From NCBI RefSeq assembly GCF_000732325.1, contig NZ_BBIW01000002.1, positions 186,007 through 250,006 of the forward strand: a DNA stretch of 64,000 nucleotides, written 5' to 3'. Positions 25,410-34,695 of the stretch are shown here, one piece after another. The number at the start of each line of letters is the position of its first letter. Within the stretch, counting starts at the first letter, position 1. The translations under genes and the position numbers were made by a program. This DNA is from Paenibacillus sp. TCA20. Its GTDB lineage: Bacteria > Bacillota > Bacilli > Paenibacillales > Paenibacillaceae. The notes under the pieces are model-generated. The model was not told where the DNA came from. It ran no database searches and worked only from the letters and a program-made list of their open reading frames with translations.

Positions 25410-27182
25410 TTAAGGCGCCTTTACCTGTTTATCTGTATTTCTTAACGAAGGAGATATTGTGACGTGTATCGTCTTGTAAAAAGGAGTCATCGCATTGGCC
25501 AGTATAACCTTACAGTTCGCGGGCATCGAAGCCTCTCTTACTGAAGGTGCCCTGTGTTCAAGTCCATTGACACCCTTCAGCTCGATCCAGTCTTCACCGC
25601 AAGTGTACCTCAGCGTATCCCCGGTCCATATATAATGTCCTTCCTCCGTTATCAACAGATCCCCGGAAGTCAGCTCCCCTTCATTACCAAATACAAACGA
25701 TATCTGCGTCATAATATCTTCCAAGCCACTTCCTTCCAAATGCATCGTCCAGCCATTCTCATTACGGATTACATCGATCTGCACTCGGAATGTCTGCTCA
25801 TGTGTCAGCAAACGACTTTGGTGCGGAAGCAGGTACCATGGACTTACAGGAGTCTTTGACGTGGCAGGAAGGAGACCTTCAGCTACAGGACCGTAGTAGC
25901 CCTTTTTTTGTTCACCAGACATACGGTATCCGCCCGCCAGCTTCGTGATTTCCTGCATCGGTATGTAGCCCGGATTAAAGAAGGATGCGAGTTGAACGCC
26001 TAACAATCGTACAGTCCCATGACGCAGTGAGAAGAAAGAAGGTGTCTCGGTCATCAGCGTAGCACTGGTCCTCTCCTCACGGATGCGAACAACAGGAGCG
26101 CCAAAATCCGTATGGAGCCGGCTGTGGAATATACGTCCATAATGACCCGCTTCTTCCATACTTACTAGGTAGTTCCGACGAAGAAAGTCGCCGTTCAGTA
26201 TTTTTTCGTAACGGTCTGGTATGAATTCGATATGATTGGAAGCTTGCCGAAGTCCCGGCTCCAAGAGCATCCGTACGAGCACATTGACTGAGCAGACTCC
26301 TGGGTCTGTTAGTACGCTCCCCGCCATCTCAGCCATTCCAGCGAACTGAGCATTATCATCCAGCTGAGCCATAATGGCGTATGCCAAATAGTAGGGCGAC
26401 AAATCATGGTAACGCCCGAGATCCTGGCGACCAGAATAATCAGTAACAATCTCTCCTGTTGGATGCACAAGATACATCATCATCCGCAGATTCAACCGGA
26501 CAGGATCAAGCAGCTGCGAAAAATTCAGCAGCCGGGCAGCATGAATAAGCATGATATCACTGACCGCACTATATATGCCGTTGCTCCTTTCTGTCCATTC
26601 TCCATCTGGAGTCATATCCATACCTTCCGCAAGCCATTCCTGTGCGCGATTTACCGCCTCCTTTAATCCGAACAGCTCATGCAAAAAGCCGAGTGCAGCG
26701 CATAGCACCCAGCGATGATTTGGGGTGTGGCCTCCCCCCGTCAGCAGAGCCGGAATAGTCCGTTCCAGGAAGAGGAGCATATTCGCCCGCACAGTGGAAA
26801 GCGGCTCCCAATCGTGCTGTTTCAGAAGCTGATACAGCTGAGCATAGCCGACAACGACAAAAGCCGTATCCGGAGGAGAATGAAAATTCGTCCATCCGGG
26901 CGAGATGGTTCCGTCCTTGTGCTGCCTGCGCAATACAAATTCCGCAGCAAGCTCGAGCCTCGAGAGTAATTCCATATCCCGATAGTAATCTGAATCCGGA
27001 TTGACCAGTGCAGCACCCCAATAGCTCATGATTGATGGCGTCCCTGTTGTATGGTTAACCCATGCGATCCCCGTTCCAGGGTCCACCGTCCCTCCATAGT
27101 AACGACTGCCTGGATCAAGCACCTGTCTGGACAATCCTTCCTCTACTGCTTTGTCATTGAATGCTACCAGTTGTTTGTACAA
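25410..27182 (-). CDS. Unrecognised glycan-locus protein, predicted alpha-toroid plus beta-sandwich
   Basis: 590 residues without a signal peptide or membrane segment; not recognised. The N-terminal 300 residues are helical with aromatic-rich turns (YYGGTVDPGTGIAW; DGTISPGWTNFHSPPDTA; GGGHTPNHRWV; DGEWTERSNGIYSAV), which resemble the alpha/alpha-toroid of polysaccharide lyases and unsaturated glycan hydrolases. The C-terminal 250 residues look beta-rich (GYYGPVAEGL; HYIWTGDTLRYTCGEDWIELKG). The His in GGGHTPNHRW and the Glu/Arg in EWTERSNG are candidate active-site residues by analogy with the heparinase-like class. A TTG start at 27182 follows GGGAGG by nine bases or so. It lies between a TIM-barrel isomerase and the beta-mannosidase, so it is probably an enzyme of the same pathway. 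Confidence 0.55.
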   Translation of the reverse strand: MYKQLVAFNDKAVEEGLSRQVLDPGSRYYGGTVDPGTGIAWVNHTTGTPSIMSYWGAALVNPDSDYYRDMELLSRLELAAEFVLRRQHKDGTISPGWTNFHSPPDTAFVVVGYAQLYQLLKQHDWEPLSTVRANMLLFLERTIPALLTGGGHTPNHRWVLCAALGFLHELFGLKEAVNRAQEWLAEGMDMTPDGEWTERSNGIYSAVSDIMLIHAARLLNFSQLLDPVRLNLRMMMYLVHPTGEIVTDYSGRQDLGRYHDLSPYYLAYAIMAQLDDNAQFAGMAEMAGSVLTDPGVCSVNVLVRMLLEPGLRQASNHIEFIPDRYEKILNGDFLRRNYLVSMEEAGHYGRIFHSRLHTDFGAPVVRIREERTSATLMTETPSFFSLRHGTVRLLGVQLASFFNPGYIPMQEITKLAGGYRMSGEQKKGYYGPVAEGLLPATSKTPVSPWYLLPHQSRLLTHEQTFRVQIDVIRNENGWTMHLEGSGLEDIMTQISFVFGNEGELTSGDLLITEEGHYIWTGDTLRYTCGEDWIELKGVNGLEHRAPSVREASMPANCKVILANAMTPFYKTIHVTISPSLRNTDKQVKAP

Positions 27183-27210
27183 TTAGGACTACCTCCCTAT
27201 CTGTTCAAAT

Positions 27211-28173
27211 TCACTGCGAATGTGAATGGGAATTTCCTTCGTTCAGCTTAGAAACAAGCAGCTGATGACTCTCATGAATCTGTTCCGGCTGACAGGCAGC
27301 CTTCAGTTCATACACCTTGATCTGAGCCTGCTTAATCATCGGCAGATAAGCATCATAGAAGGTTAAGTCTTGGCTATGCACATAGGGACACCAATGATCG
27401 GACAGACCGATCGTTTCGTGGATATGGACTCCTACAATATCATCCATCAGTCCCTCCATCTCATTTACGCTATCGTATAATCCGAGCCGATCCATCATGA
27501 TGGCATGCCCAGTATCATACCAGATACCAACAGGAGCACCTTTTAAAGCGTTGATAATCGCTTTTGCCTCTGCAAGTGTAGGAATTTGCTGCGGCTTAGA
27601 GCGGGTTTCAATACCAAACCGCACATCAAGCCCTTTGGACAGTGCACGATTACACACTTCATCCAAGCTTTCTATGATGGACTGGACATAACCCGTGCTA
27701 AACTCCTGCCGCCGCTCCATCAGCTCAGCCCATTTCTGGCAATAGGCACGAGATTGATTTCCTTCGCTGTTATAAATGGTGTACAGCTCCTTGCTTATAT
27801 CCGTTGGAAATGGCACCTCGCCGGGGTGTACTACGACGGCCCGAGCGCCATACCGGTGTGCGTACTCTGCCGAGCCAACAAGCAATTTAATAGCCCGCTC
27901 CCGCTTGTCCTTGTCTTCAAAGCCAAGTAATACGGAATCTGTTCCATAATCAGGATCAGGAATATACGGAAACGTATTATGAACACTCGAGATTTCCATC
28001 TTACCTTGCTCGACCATCGGTTCTATTGTAGCCAGCATTTCTCGAGTCACATTGTAATTCAGCTCGACCCTGCGAAAGCCAAGCTCAGCTATTTCAGTGA
28101 GCATACTGTCCCCGACAGAGTGACGCTTGATATTCCAGCAAGTAGAAAAAGAATATTCTCCTTTGTCCTGCAT
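27211..28173 (-). CDS. Sugar phosphate isomerase/epimerase-like TIM barrel
   Basis: 320-residue member of the xylose-isomerase-like TIM-barrel family. Typical strands and metal-site segments are ISSVHNTFPY, ARAVVVHPGEV, VRFGIETRS, GIWYDTGHA and IVGVHIHETIG; the last ones supply the Glu, Asp and His ligands for a divalent metal. Exact sugar unknown. I start at ATG 28173, ten bases after AGGGAG; the TTG at 28218 has no ribosome site. It lies between the transporter permease and the 590-residue protein. Confidence 0.78.
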   Translation of the reverse strand: MQDKGEYSFSTCWNIKRHSVGDSMLTEIAELGFRRVELNYNVTREMLATIEPMVEQGKMEISSVHNTFPYIPDPDYGTDSVLLGFEDKDKRERAIKLLVGSAEYAHRYGARAVVVHPGEVPFPTDISKELYTIYNSEGNQSRAYCQKWAELMERRQEFSTGYVQSIIESLDEVCNRALSKGLDVRFGIETRSKPQQIPTLAEAKAIINALKGAPVGIWYDTGHAIMMDRLGLYDSVNEMEGLMDDIVGVHIHETIGLSDHWCPYVHSQDLTFYDAYLPMIKQAQIKVYELKAACQPEQIHESHQLLVSKLNEGNSHSHSQ

Positions 28174-28261
28174 CCTCCGAAATCTCCCTTCTGAAGCTGT
28201 ACCTCTGTGCAAATGCAAATGATTAGTTCATAAGCTGTTCATGCCAGTACTCATGGAATGC

Positions 28262-29134
28262 TTAGCCTTTAACTGCTCCAAGCATAACCCCGCTGACAAA
28301 ATATTTTTGCAGCCATGGATATACGCATAGAATAGGTACCGTAGCAAAAACGACGGTAGCCGCCTTCAAGCTCTCCGGTGTAAGCGGTGTACGGTTCGCC
28401 CCCTCCATCTGAGTCAGCTCACTTACCATGTTGTTCTGTACCATCTGATACAGCTTTAACTGAAGCGGGTACAAATCGGGGTTGGTAATATACATCAATG
28501 AATCCTGAAATCCATTCCATCGTCCAACGGCGTAAAAGAGAGCCAGCGTGGCCATTACCGGCATAGACAGCGGCAATATAATTTTCAGCAGGGTGTGAAG
28601 ATGGGAGCTGCCATCAATCTCGGCTGACTCTTCTAAACTGGACGGGATATTGTTGAAGAATGAAATGAGGATAATCAAGTTAAACGGACTCACCAGCCCC
28701 GGTAAAATAAGTGACCATACTGAATTGATCATCCCCAGATCTCGAATCAGCAAATATTCTGGAATGATCCCGCCGCTAAAGAACATTGTAATAATGATGA
28801 CGTACATGAACAGCTTGCGCCCTTTTAAATTTTTTTTGGTCAGCGGATAAGCGGCAGCGATCGTAAACAGCATGCACAGCACCGTTGTAGCCAGGGTCAA
28901 AATCACTGTGAATCCAAGCGATCGAATCATGGATTGGTCAGAGAACACTTGTTTATATGCGTCCCAGTTCAGCTCAATCGGAAAAAGCGTCACTTCACCG
29001 GAAGTAATTGCTCGGTTAGAGCTCAATGAAACGGCAATCGTATGCAGGAATGGAGCCAAGCAGAATAACACAAACAGAGCGACAAACGTAATATTAACGA
29101 TGTCAAAAATCCGGTTTGAAGCACGTTCACTCAT
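28262..29134 (-). CDS. CUT1 sugar ABC transporter permease, YtcP type
   Basis: 290-residue inner-membrane permease with six hydrophobic segments (for example IVNITFVALFVLFCLAPFL at the start) and the EAA loop ESAEIDGSSHLHTLLKIILPL that contacts the ATPase. No ATPase gene is in the cluster, so a shared MsmX/UgpC-type ATPase is expected. It pairs with the LplB-type permease upstream and the binding protein at 30145. Confidence 0.9.
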   Translation of the reverse strand: MSERASNRIFDIVNITFVALFVLFCLAPFLHTIAVSLSSNRAITSGEVTLFPIELNWDAYKQVFSDQSMIRSLGFTVILTLATTVLCMLFTIAAAYPLTKKNLKGRKLFMYVIIITMFFSGGIIPEYLLIRDLGMINSVWSLILPGLVSPFNLIILISFFNNIPSSLEESAEIDGSSHLHTLLKIILPLSMPVMATLALFYAVGRWNGFQDSLMYITNPDLYPLQLKLYQMVQNNMVSELTQMEGANRTPLTPESLKAATVVFATVPILCVYPWLQKYFVSGVMLGAVKG

Positions 29135-29158
29135 TTCTTCATCCCCTTTCTCACCTTG

Positions 29159-30061
29159 TTACAGGATTCCGTCACCCGTTACTTTCTTCGATATATAGTT
29201 AGAGCCGAGAATGAATACGAGTCCGACTACAGCCTGGAACAAGCCGACTACGGTGGCCAGAGTATACTGTCCGGATTCTAGACCGATCCGATAAACAAAG
29301 GTGCTAAGGACGTCAGAATATTCACGTACCGCCGTATTTCCGATAATATACGGACGGTCAAAGCCGATGCTGACCATTTTTCCTAGGTTAAGAATCAGCA
29401 AAGTAACGATGGTCGGCTTAATACTAGGCAGCGTAATATGCCATATCTTTCTCAAACGAGTAGCCCCATCCACCTCTGCCGCTTCAAACAATTCCTTATT
29501 GACTCCTGTCAGGGCAGCTAGATATAGAATCGTTCCCCAACCTGCACTCTGCCAAACTCCTGTAAATAAGTAAGTTACAAGCCAAGAGTTTTTCTCGGTT
29601 AGAAACGGGATAGGATCGAGTCCCATACTAATGAGCACTCCATTGACCATTCCTGATTGATTGCCGAATAGCTGATAGACGATCCCGCCGATGATAACCC
29701 ATGAAATAAAGTGAGGGATGTAAAGAATGGTTTGAGATATTTTCTTGAACCACGCCGATCGAATTTCATATAGCATAATAGCCAGAATAATTGGGGCCGG
29801 AAACGAGACAAGCAGATCAAGGAAATTCAGCATAAACGTGTTTTTAAGTGTTGTGTAGAAATCCCGCATGGCAAAGACTTCACGAAAAGCATCGAAGCCG
29901 ATCCATTCACTGCCGCTGATGCCTTGGAACAAGTTAAAATCCTTAAATGCGATCTGTACCCCATACATCGGGCCGTAGCGGAAAATGAGAAAATATAGGA
30001 TGGGCAGTAATAGAAGCGCGTACAGCTGCCAATAACGTTTTAAGTATGCCGCTTTGGTCAA
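29159..30061 (-). CDS. CUT1 sugar ABC transporter permease, LplB type
   Basis: 300-residue permease with about six transmembrane helices and the EAA motif EAAEVDGATRLRKIWHITLP. N-terminal LPILYFLIFRYGPMYGVQIAFKDF is typical of LplB. It uses TTG at 30061, with AGGAGGAG before it. Together with the other permease it forms the channel of a sugar importer for oligosaccharides. Confidence 0.9.
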   Translation of the reverse strand: MTKAAYLKRYWQLYALLLLPILYFLIFRYGPMYGVQIAFKDFNLFQGISGSEWIGFDAFREVFAMRDFYTTLKNTFMLNFLDLLVSFPAPIILAIMLYEIRSAWFKKISQTILYIPHFISWVIIGGIVYQLFGNQSGMVNGVLISMGLDPIPFLTEKNSWLVTYLFTGVWQSAGWGTILYLAALTGVNKELFEAAEVDGATRLRKIWHITLPSIKPTIVTLLILNLGKMVSIGFDRPYIIGNTAVREYSDVLSTFVYRIGLESGQYTLATVVGLFQAVVGLVFILGSNYISKKVTGDGIL

Positions 30062-30144
30062 ATCAGTCTCCTCCTATTGAGAAAAAAACCGGGACGATCA
30101 GCTGGACAACACCACTCGCCCCAGTTTCCCTTAACATTTTGTTG

Positions 30145-31746
30145 TTACTCAGCTGGAAGTTCTTGAAGAGCCTGCTCCAATTCTTTCTTCAGCTCTGCTC
30201 CGCCAATAGACATATAATCATTCATTTCCTGTTCAAATACCTTCTCGAATTCCTCGGGTTTTGCCATGGCAGTCTTAACGATAATAACGTTAAGCTTGTC
30301 TTTTAATGCCGTACCATACTTGGACTCAGCTTCTATAGGCTTATCAAAGATAATCGGACCCACCGTATCTGTATTGGCGATGTCAATGGACTGTCTTAAC
30401 AGCTCTTGATTATGTTCAGGGAAGCCCATAATCCATGCTTTTTCATTCGTAGCCTGATCTCCGATGTTCTTACCATTTGAAATAATGGCCATATCACCTG
30501 CGTTAAAAAGTCGATCCGCAAACTCTTGAGAAACATCGGACTTCACCACTGGAATACCGTCTACCAAATCGTAGTTTTCACCTTCAACCCCGCTGTATAT
30601 ATCGATCAGATTGTTCTCTGAAGCCATCCAGTCCAGGTATTTGATCGCTTCTACAGCACGTTTGCTGCTCTTCGGAATCATGATATACATACCATTCGTT
30701 CCATAACGGGATTTGATGTACTTGTTGTCTGCGTTAGCATTTGTATACACATCTACAGGAAGGACCTCGCTGCCTTCTACATTTTTATACAGGTTATCTA
30801 GTGTGCCGTCTTTGTAGAATAGAACATCGACATCCTCCGACCAATATCCAACATTTCCGTTTTGAATATCCTTCACCAGCTGTGACTTATCCTCATCCAA
30901 GCTGAAATCCTTGCTGATTAATCCCTCATTATACAGCTTGTTCATAAACTGCATCGCGTCCTTAAACCCTTCATGAAGCGGCAGCTCATACCGCTGACCA
31001 TAGGTCAAGTCACCACTTACCGGTTTGATAAAGGAGTAGATCAAGGTTTCAAACTGAGCAGGAGCAAGCGCCATGCCCATCGGTATATTTTGGCTTCCCA
31101 GATTGCCGGGATTCTGTTCTTTAAACGCTTTCAAGGTTGTATACAGCTCATCAGTTGTTGTTGGTACAGGAAGCCCTAACTTATCCAGCCAATCTTGACG
31201 AATGTAAGAGCTGTAGCGGCCGGTAATCGCACGCTTCCCTGGAATCGCAAACTGCTGTCCTTCAAGCTGGCCGAATTTAAGAGTATCCTCACCTAGAAAT
31301 TTTTTCAGATTCGGTCCATATTGATCAATCAGCTCACCGACATCCGTCAGTCCGCCTTGCTGTGCATAGCGATAAAATACGCTTGAATCGTATACAAACA
31401 CAATATCAGGCACATCGGTGTTGCTTGCCATAAGAACGTTTAGCTTGGTCACTTCCTCTGAGCGCTGAATGGGAACATATTCGACATCAATATTATTCGG
31501 GTCTCCAAATCGCTCTTGCACAAGATTGCTTAGATAGTTATTCGTGATCGTATACGGTGCCGGGCTGTTCCCTCTGTCAAACACTTCTACTTTTAAAGTA
31601 ACTCGCTCCCCTTCACCAACACGATCGCCTGATGATCCTTCATTAGAGCTTGCTGAGCATCCAGCTAGCATGGACACGATAAGAGCAGCTGTCATGCTAA
31701 GTCCAATTGCCTTTTTCAAGGCTCGTCGGTGTGCCGTTACTTTCAT
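30145..31746 (-). CDS. Extracellular sugar-binding lipoprotein, LplA type
   Basis: 533-residue solute-binding lipoprotein. The signal peptide ends in the lipobox MLAGC (about residue 30) after a hydrophobic core (GLSMTAALIVSM). The mature part is a two-lobed binding protein of the LplA/CUT1 group. ATG 31746 follows AAGGAG by eight bases; the frame to 31779 is not supported. It is the first structural gene behind the promoter region that carries ATATTCGCAAAGTG repeats. The ligand is probably an oligosaccharide containing mannose, inferred only from the mannosidase. Confidence 0.88.
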   Translation of the reverse strand: MKVTAHRRALKKAIGLSMTAALIVSMLAGCSASSNEGSSGDRVGEGERVTLKVEVFDRGNSPAPYTITNNYLSNLVQERFGDPNNIDVEYVPIQRSEEVTKLNVLMASNTDVPDIVFVYDSSVFYRYAQQGGLTDVGELIDQYGPNLKKFLGEDTLKFGQLEGQQFAIPGKRAITGRYSSYIRQDWLDKLGLPVPTTTDELYTTLKAFKEQNPGNLGSQNIPMGMALAPAQFETLIYSFIKPVSGDLTYGQRYELPLHEGFKDAMQFMNKLYNEGLISKDFSLDEDKSQLVKDIQNGNVGYWSEDVDVLFYKDGTLDNLYKNVEGSEVLPVDVYTNANADNKYIKSRYGTNGMYIMIPKSSKRAVEAIKYLDWMASENNLIDIYSGVEGENYDLVDGIPVVKSDVSQEFADRLFNAGDMAIISNGKNIGDQATNEKAWIMGFPEHNQELLRQSIDIANTDTVGPIIFDKPIEAESKYGTALKDKLNVIIVKTAMAKPEEFEKVFEQEMNDYMSIGGAELKKELEQALQELPAE

Positions 31747-31873
31747 TTTTCCATCTCCTTCAAGGTTTGATGTGCTCAAAGTATTTCATAGAGGCTGCCA
31801 ATTTGACAATAAACTAGTTTCGGCTCACCATCTTTAAGAGGAATTGGACTTTCGGTTTATGGCTTCAACTGTT

Positions 31874-31978
31874 TTCGCAGGGCTAACCATATTCGCAAAG
31901 TGTCATTTACAGCCATTCTGTACTACCCAATAGTCCAGGAATAAACCATTTTCTCAAACTGCTTATATTCGCAAAGTG
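31874..31978. repeat. TTCGCA repeats, candidate AraC-regulator sites
   Basis: ATATTCGCAAAGTG occurs exactly twice, at 31889-31902 and 31965-31978, and a partial copy (TTTTCGCAGGG) begins near 31872. The TTCGCA cores lie 18 and 76 bases apart in direct orientation. They lie 150-230 bases upstream of the binding-protein gene, between it and the AraC-type regulator. The remainder of the 360-base gap holds a weak promoter-like TTGTCA/AATACT near 31790-31820 and the regulator's terminator. Confidence 0.5.
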
Positions 31979-32003
31979 ATTCATATTAATAAAATTGCTT
32001 AAT

Positions 32004-32055
32004 AAAAAAGCATCCAAGCTTCGCCTTCTCTATGAGCAGAGGCTTGCATGGATGC
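32004..32055 (-). terminator. Terminator of the AraC regulator gene
   Basis: On the minus strand GCATCCA and TGGATGC close a long arm with inner GCCT/AGGC pairing and are followed by TTTTTT. Confidence 0.7.
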
Positions 32056-32106
32056 ATATTACTGAGAGTCTAATCATTGAGTATAGATTTGTGACCAGCG
32101 GCATTT

Positions 32107-34359
32107 TTATGTCTCAGTGACAGACGGTAGACGTTTTAATCTTCGGAAATCCCCTGGTGTTATTCCCTCCAGCCGTTTAAACACTCTTCCAAAAGATATT
32201 GCATTCGCATAACCAACCTGAAGAGCTATTTCTTGCAGCGAACAGTCTGTAGTAAGGAGCAGCTTCTGTGCTTCCTTCATTCGAAGCTCGGTAACAAAAT
32301 CCACAAACTTCATGTTGAATTCCGTTTTAAATAAGTAGCTTGCGTATTTACCAGATATTTGAAACCGGTCGCTCAGATGCTTTAAGGAAAGATCGGGATT
32401 CGTGAAGTGCTCTTCTATGTAATCCTTCATCTCATTAACCATTGCTCGATAGCTCTTGGTTTCACTGACTGAAACATAGGTGCGAAACAGGTCAGTTAAA
32501 TATTCACTGAGAATAGACTTGATCCCATCTAGCGTTTCTGCCTCATCCAGCAGCTTCATGGTGTTCTCAATACTCTCTCCCGACAGCTCCTCCTCCAGCT
32601 GTTCTGACATAACGGCGACTTCCCTGCTGAGCATTTGCAGCATAGCCTGAATTAGGGATCGAATATGCTCATCAGGTAAGTAATGCTTCTCAAATGTTTC
32701 GAAAATACGCTCTAATTGATCCCGCCAGTTGCTGCTGGACATACGAAACTGCTTAACAAATTCAGCGATCATTTGTAGATAGGTATATGTCTCTAACAAT
32801 TGTTGGGTTGATTCACCAGTCCCGGAGAGTGTAATATCACCGTTTCTCAGTAATTTGTGCTGCATTGCTGATTCGGCAGCTATATAGGAATCACGGATTT
32901 TGGACATTCCATTCGCCGCTTGCCCAATGCCAAAGCTGAGTGAGATTCGCAAATTTTGCTCTACCCAGCTACGGCATTCTTCAGCAACTTGTCTGATGGT
33001 TTCCTGCACATCTTCATTCACTTCCGTCGCATGAAAAATCGCAGCTGAACGGTCATGGCCGATCCATTCTACCCAGCATTGCAAATTTGCGCCTCTTGCT
33101 TGTTCCTGAAACACATTAATCAGCGCAAACTTAAGTGCGTTCTGCTCGACTCTCGAGTACCGCTCCTCGAAGACTTTCTCATAGCGATTAATTTCACTCA
33201 CGACGACAGCAAAACGAGATGAAGATTGAATATCCGTAAATGGAGACAGCTCACTAAGCCTTACAGCCATGTTGTGGACTAAATGTTCACCGTACAGCAG
33301 GTCAGAGAACAGCTTGCTGCGCTGAAGCAATAAATTTTCTCTGCTTTTCTTATCATAGTCGGACATATGGTGGATTAAATTTTCAAGAACACCATCAATA
33401 AGCTTCATTTCATCATTCTTTGAATCAGACAAGTCCATTGTACGGATTTGAAGAGCCTCTATTCGTTTCATTATGACCTGGATCGGCTTGTAATTACGTC
33501 GGGTAATGTACACGAGATATATAATGGCAACCAGCACCGTCCCAAGGGCAATAGCAACCCACAGATAAGATATAACCGATACCCAGCCGAATAAATTTCC
33601 AGCTTTAATCCCGCTTTCGATCGTCCACCCAAGCCTATCCAAGGGAAGAGAATTAAGTACTTTACCGCTCTCTGTTTCTTCTCCGCCAGAATGTGCGCGG
33701 TAAATGACTCGACCTTCCCGATCCAATATATGAAGAAAAGACAGCTGACCATTAACCATACTGTCAACGATCTGCTCAATGCCACTCATTTTCACATTAA
33801 CGACGAGCACTCCGTCCGAACCAAATGGTAAAGGCAGGCCCTTGTTAATGCTGAGCACACGTATCGGCGTGCGCTGAATAAGTCCCGCATCGTAATCCCG
33901 GACGCTTTGCCAGCCAGAAGGCATCTCACCTGTTGTTATATTTCTAATCCAGGCTTCATCAGAGAAGCCGTTCACTTCTTCCATTCCACCTGACGTTAAA
34001 ACGCTTTCATTATTCTTGTCATACAAATACACCGACTGAACAAGAGGAGAACTGGAAGTAAGCTCGCGTAGACTCTTGGCAATCGCATAGATTTCATCCG
34101 TATTGGCCTCATTTTTGTTAAAATACTGCTTGTAAGCTCCCGTGCTTTCAACTGACTCCAGCACAGACAATTCGATTTCCTTCAATGTCCGGTCAATGCT
34201 GTCTACCAGATAGCTGGAAGCGATGTGATCTGCCTTCCTTGTCTCCATTCTCGAAATATCGTTAACAAAAACAAAGGAGACAAATATAAGAATCGTTACC
34301 GTCAGTAAAAATATCGGAAAATAAGAGAGCAGCAATCGATGATACCAGGTACGGGACAA
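32107..34359 (-). CDS. AraC-type regulator with extracytoplasmic sensor
   Basis: 750-residue single-protein membrane sensor and transcription factor. Transmembrane helices lie at about residues 9-30 and 262-285 and enclose a Cache-like sensor of about 230 residues; a long cytoplasmic linker leads to the AraC helix-turn-helix pair at the C-terminus (LKHLSDRFQISGKYASYLFK and LQEIALQVGYANAISFGRVFK). Such proteins control sugar ABC transporters in Paenibacillus-type genomes. A TTG start at 34359 follows GAGGAG. It probably binds the TTCGCA repeats at 31874-31978 and activates the transporter-mannosidase operon. Confidence 0.88.
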   Translation of the reverse strand: MSRTWYHRLLLSYFPIFLLTVTILIFVSFVFVNDISRMETRKADHIASSYLVDSIDRTLKEIELSVLESVESTGAYKQYFNKNEANTDEIYAIAKSLRELTSSSPLVQSVYLYDKNNESVLTSGGMEEVNGFSDEAWIRNITTGEMPSGWQSVRDYDAGLIQRTPIRVLSINKGLPLPFGSDGVLVVNVKMSGIEQIVDSMVNGQLSFLHILDREGRVIYRAHSGGEETESGKVLNSLPLDRLGWTIESGIKAGNLFGWVSVISYLWVAIALGTVLVAIIYLVYITRRNYKPIQVIMKRIEALQIRTMDLSDSKNDEMKLIDGVLENLIHHMSDYDKKSRENLLLQRSKLFSDLLYGEHLVHNMAVRLSELSPFTDIQSSSRFAVVVSEINRYEKVFEERYSRVEQNALKFALINVFQEQARGANLQCWVEWIGHDRSAAIFHATEVNEDVQETIRQVAEECRSWVEQNLRISLSFGIGQAANGMSKIRDSYIAAESAMQHKLLRNGDITLSGTGESTQQLLETYTYLQMIAEFVKQFRMSSSNWRDQLERIFETFEKHYLPDEHIRSLIQAMLQMLSREVAVMSEQLEEELSGESIENTMKLLDEAETLDGIKSILSEYLTDLFRTYVSVSETKSYRAMVNEMKDYIEEHFTNPDLSLKHLSDRFQISGKYASYLFKTEFNMKFVDFVTELRMKEAQKLLLTTDCSLQEIALQVGYANAISFGRVFKRLEGITPGDFRRLKRLPSVTET

Positions 34360-34401
34360 TAGACAACAACTCCTCTAACCTCGTGTGCTGAATACACCTC
34401 T

Positions 34402-34492
34402 TTATAACGCTTCCACTCCGTGCAGCTGGTCGATTATTATGACATAGTATGCTGAATGTTAATACCCGTTTCTAGTTTTTGTAATTATAGCA
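34402..34492 (-). promoter_or_regulatory. Extended -10 promoter and cre-like site of the AraC gene
   Basis: On the minus strand TGCTATAAT (34492-34484) forms an extended -10 without a clear -35. Downstream, TGGAAGCGTTATAA (34415-34402) is a 12-of-14 match to cre, inside the untranslated leader. The rest of this 336-base gap holds the hairpin at 34616-34647 and nothing else recognisable. Confidence 0.45.
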
Positions 34493-34615
34493 TATTGCTG
34501 TCCCATTGAGCCATACAAGTATATCAATAAGCTAAATCACTATATTACGTCAAAATCACGTCAAAACTTTGGCTATTTTACCGATAACAAAATGTATAGT
34601 ACATATGCGAAGAGA

Positions 34616-34647
34616 CTTCATCTATCGCTGATTTAGCGAAGCTGAAG
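34616..34647 (-). terminator. Hairpin after iolB
   Basis: CTTCA/TGAAG and TCGCT/AGCGA form a two-step stem around AAATC downstream of iolB on the minus strand; there is no U-run, so it may be a processing end rather than a strong terminator. Confidence 0.4.
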
Positions 34648-34695
34648 CCCCTCTCTAGCTTGTTAATCTTCTTTAAGAGATATAGAAGAATAATT

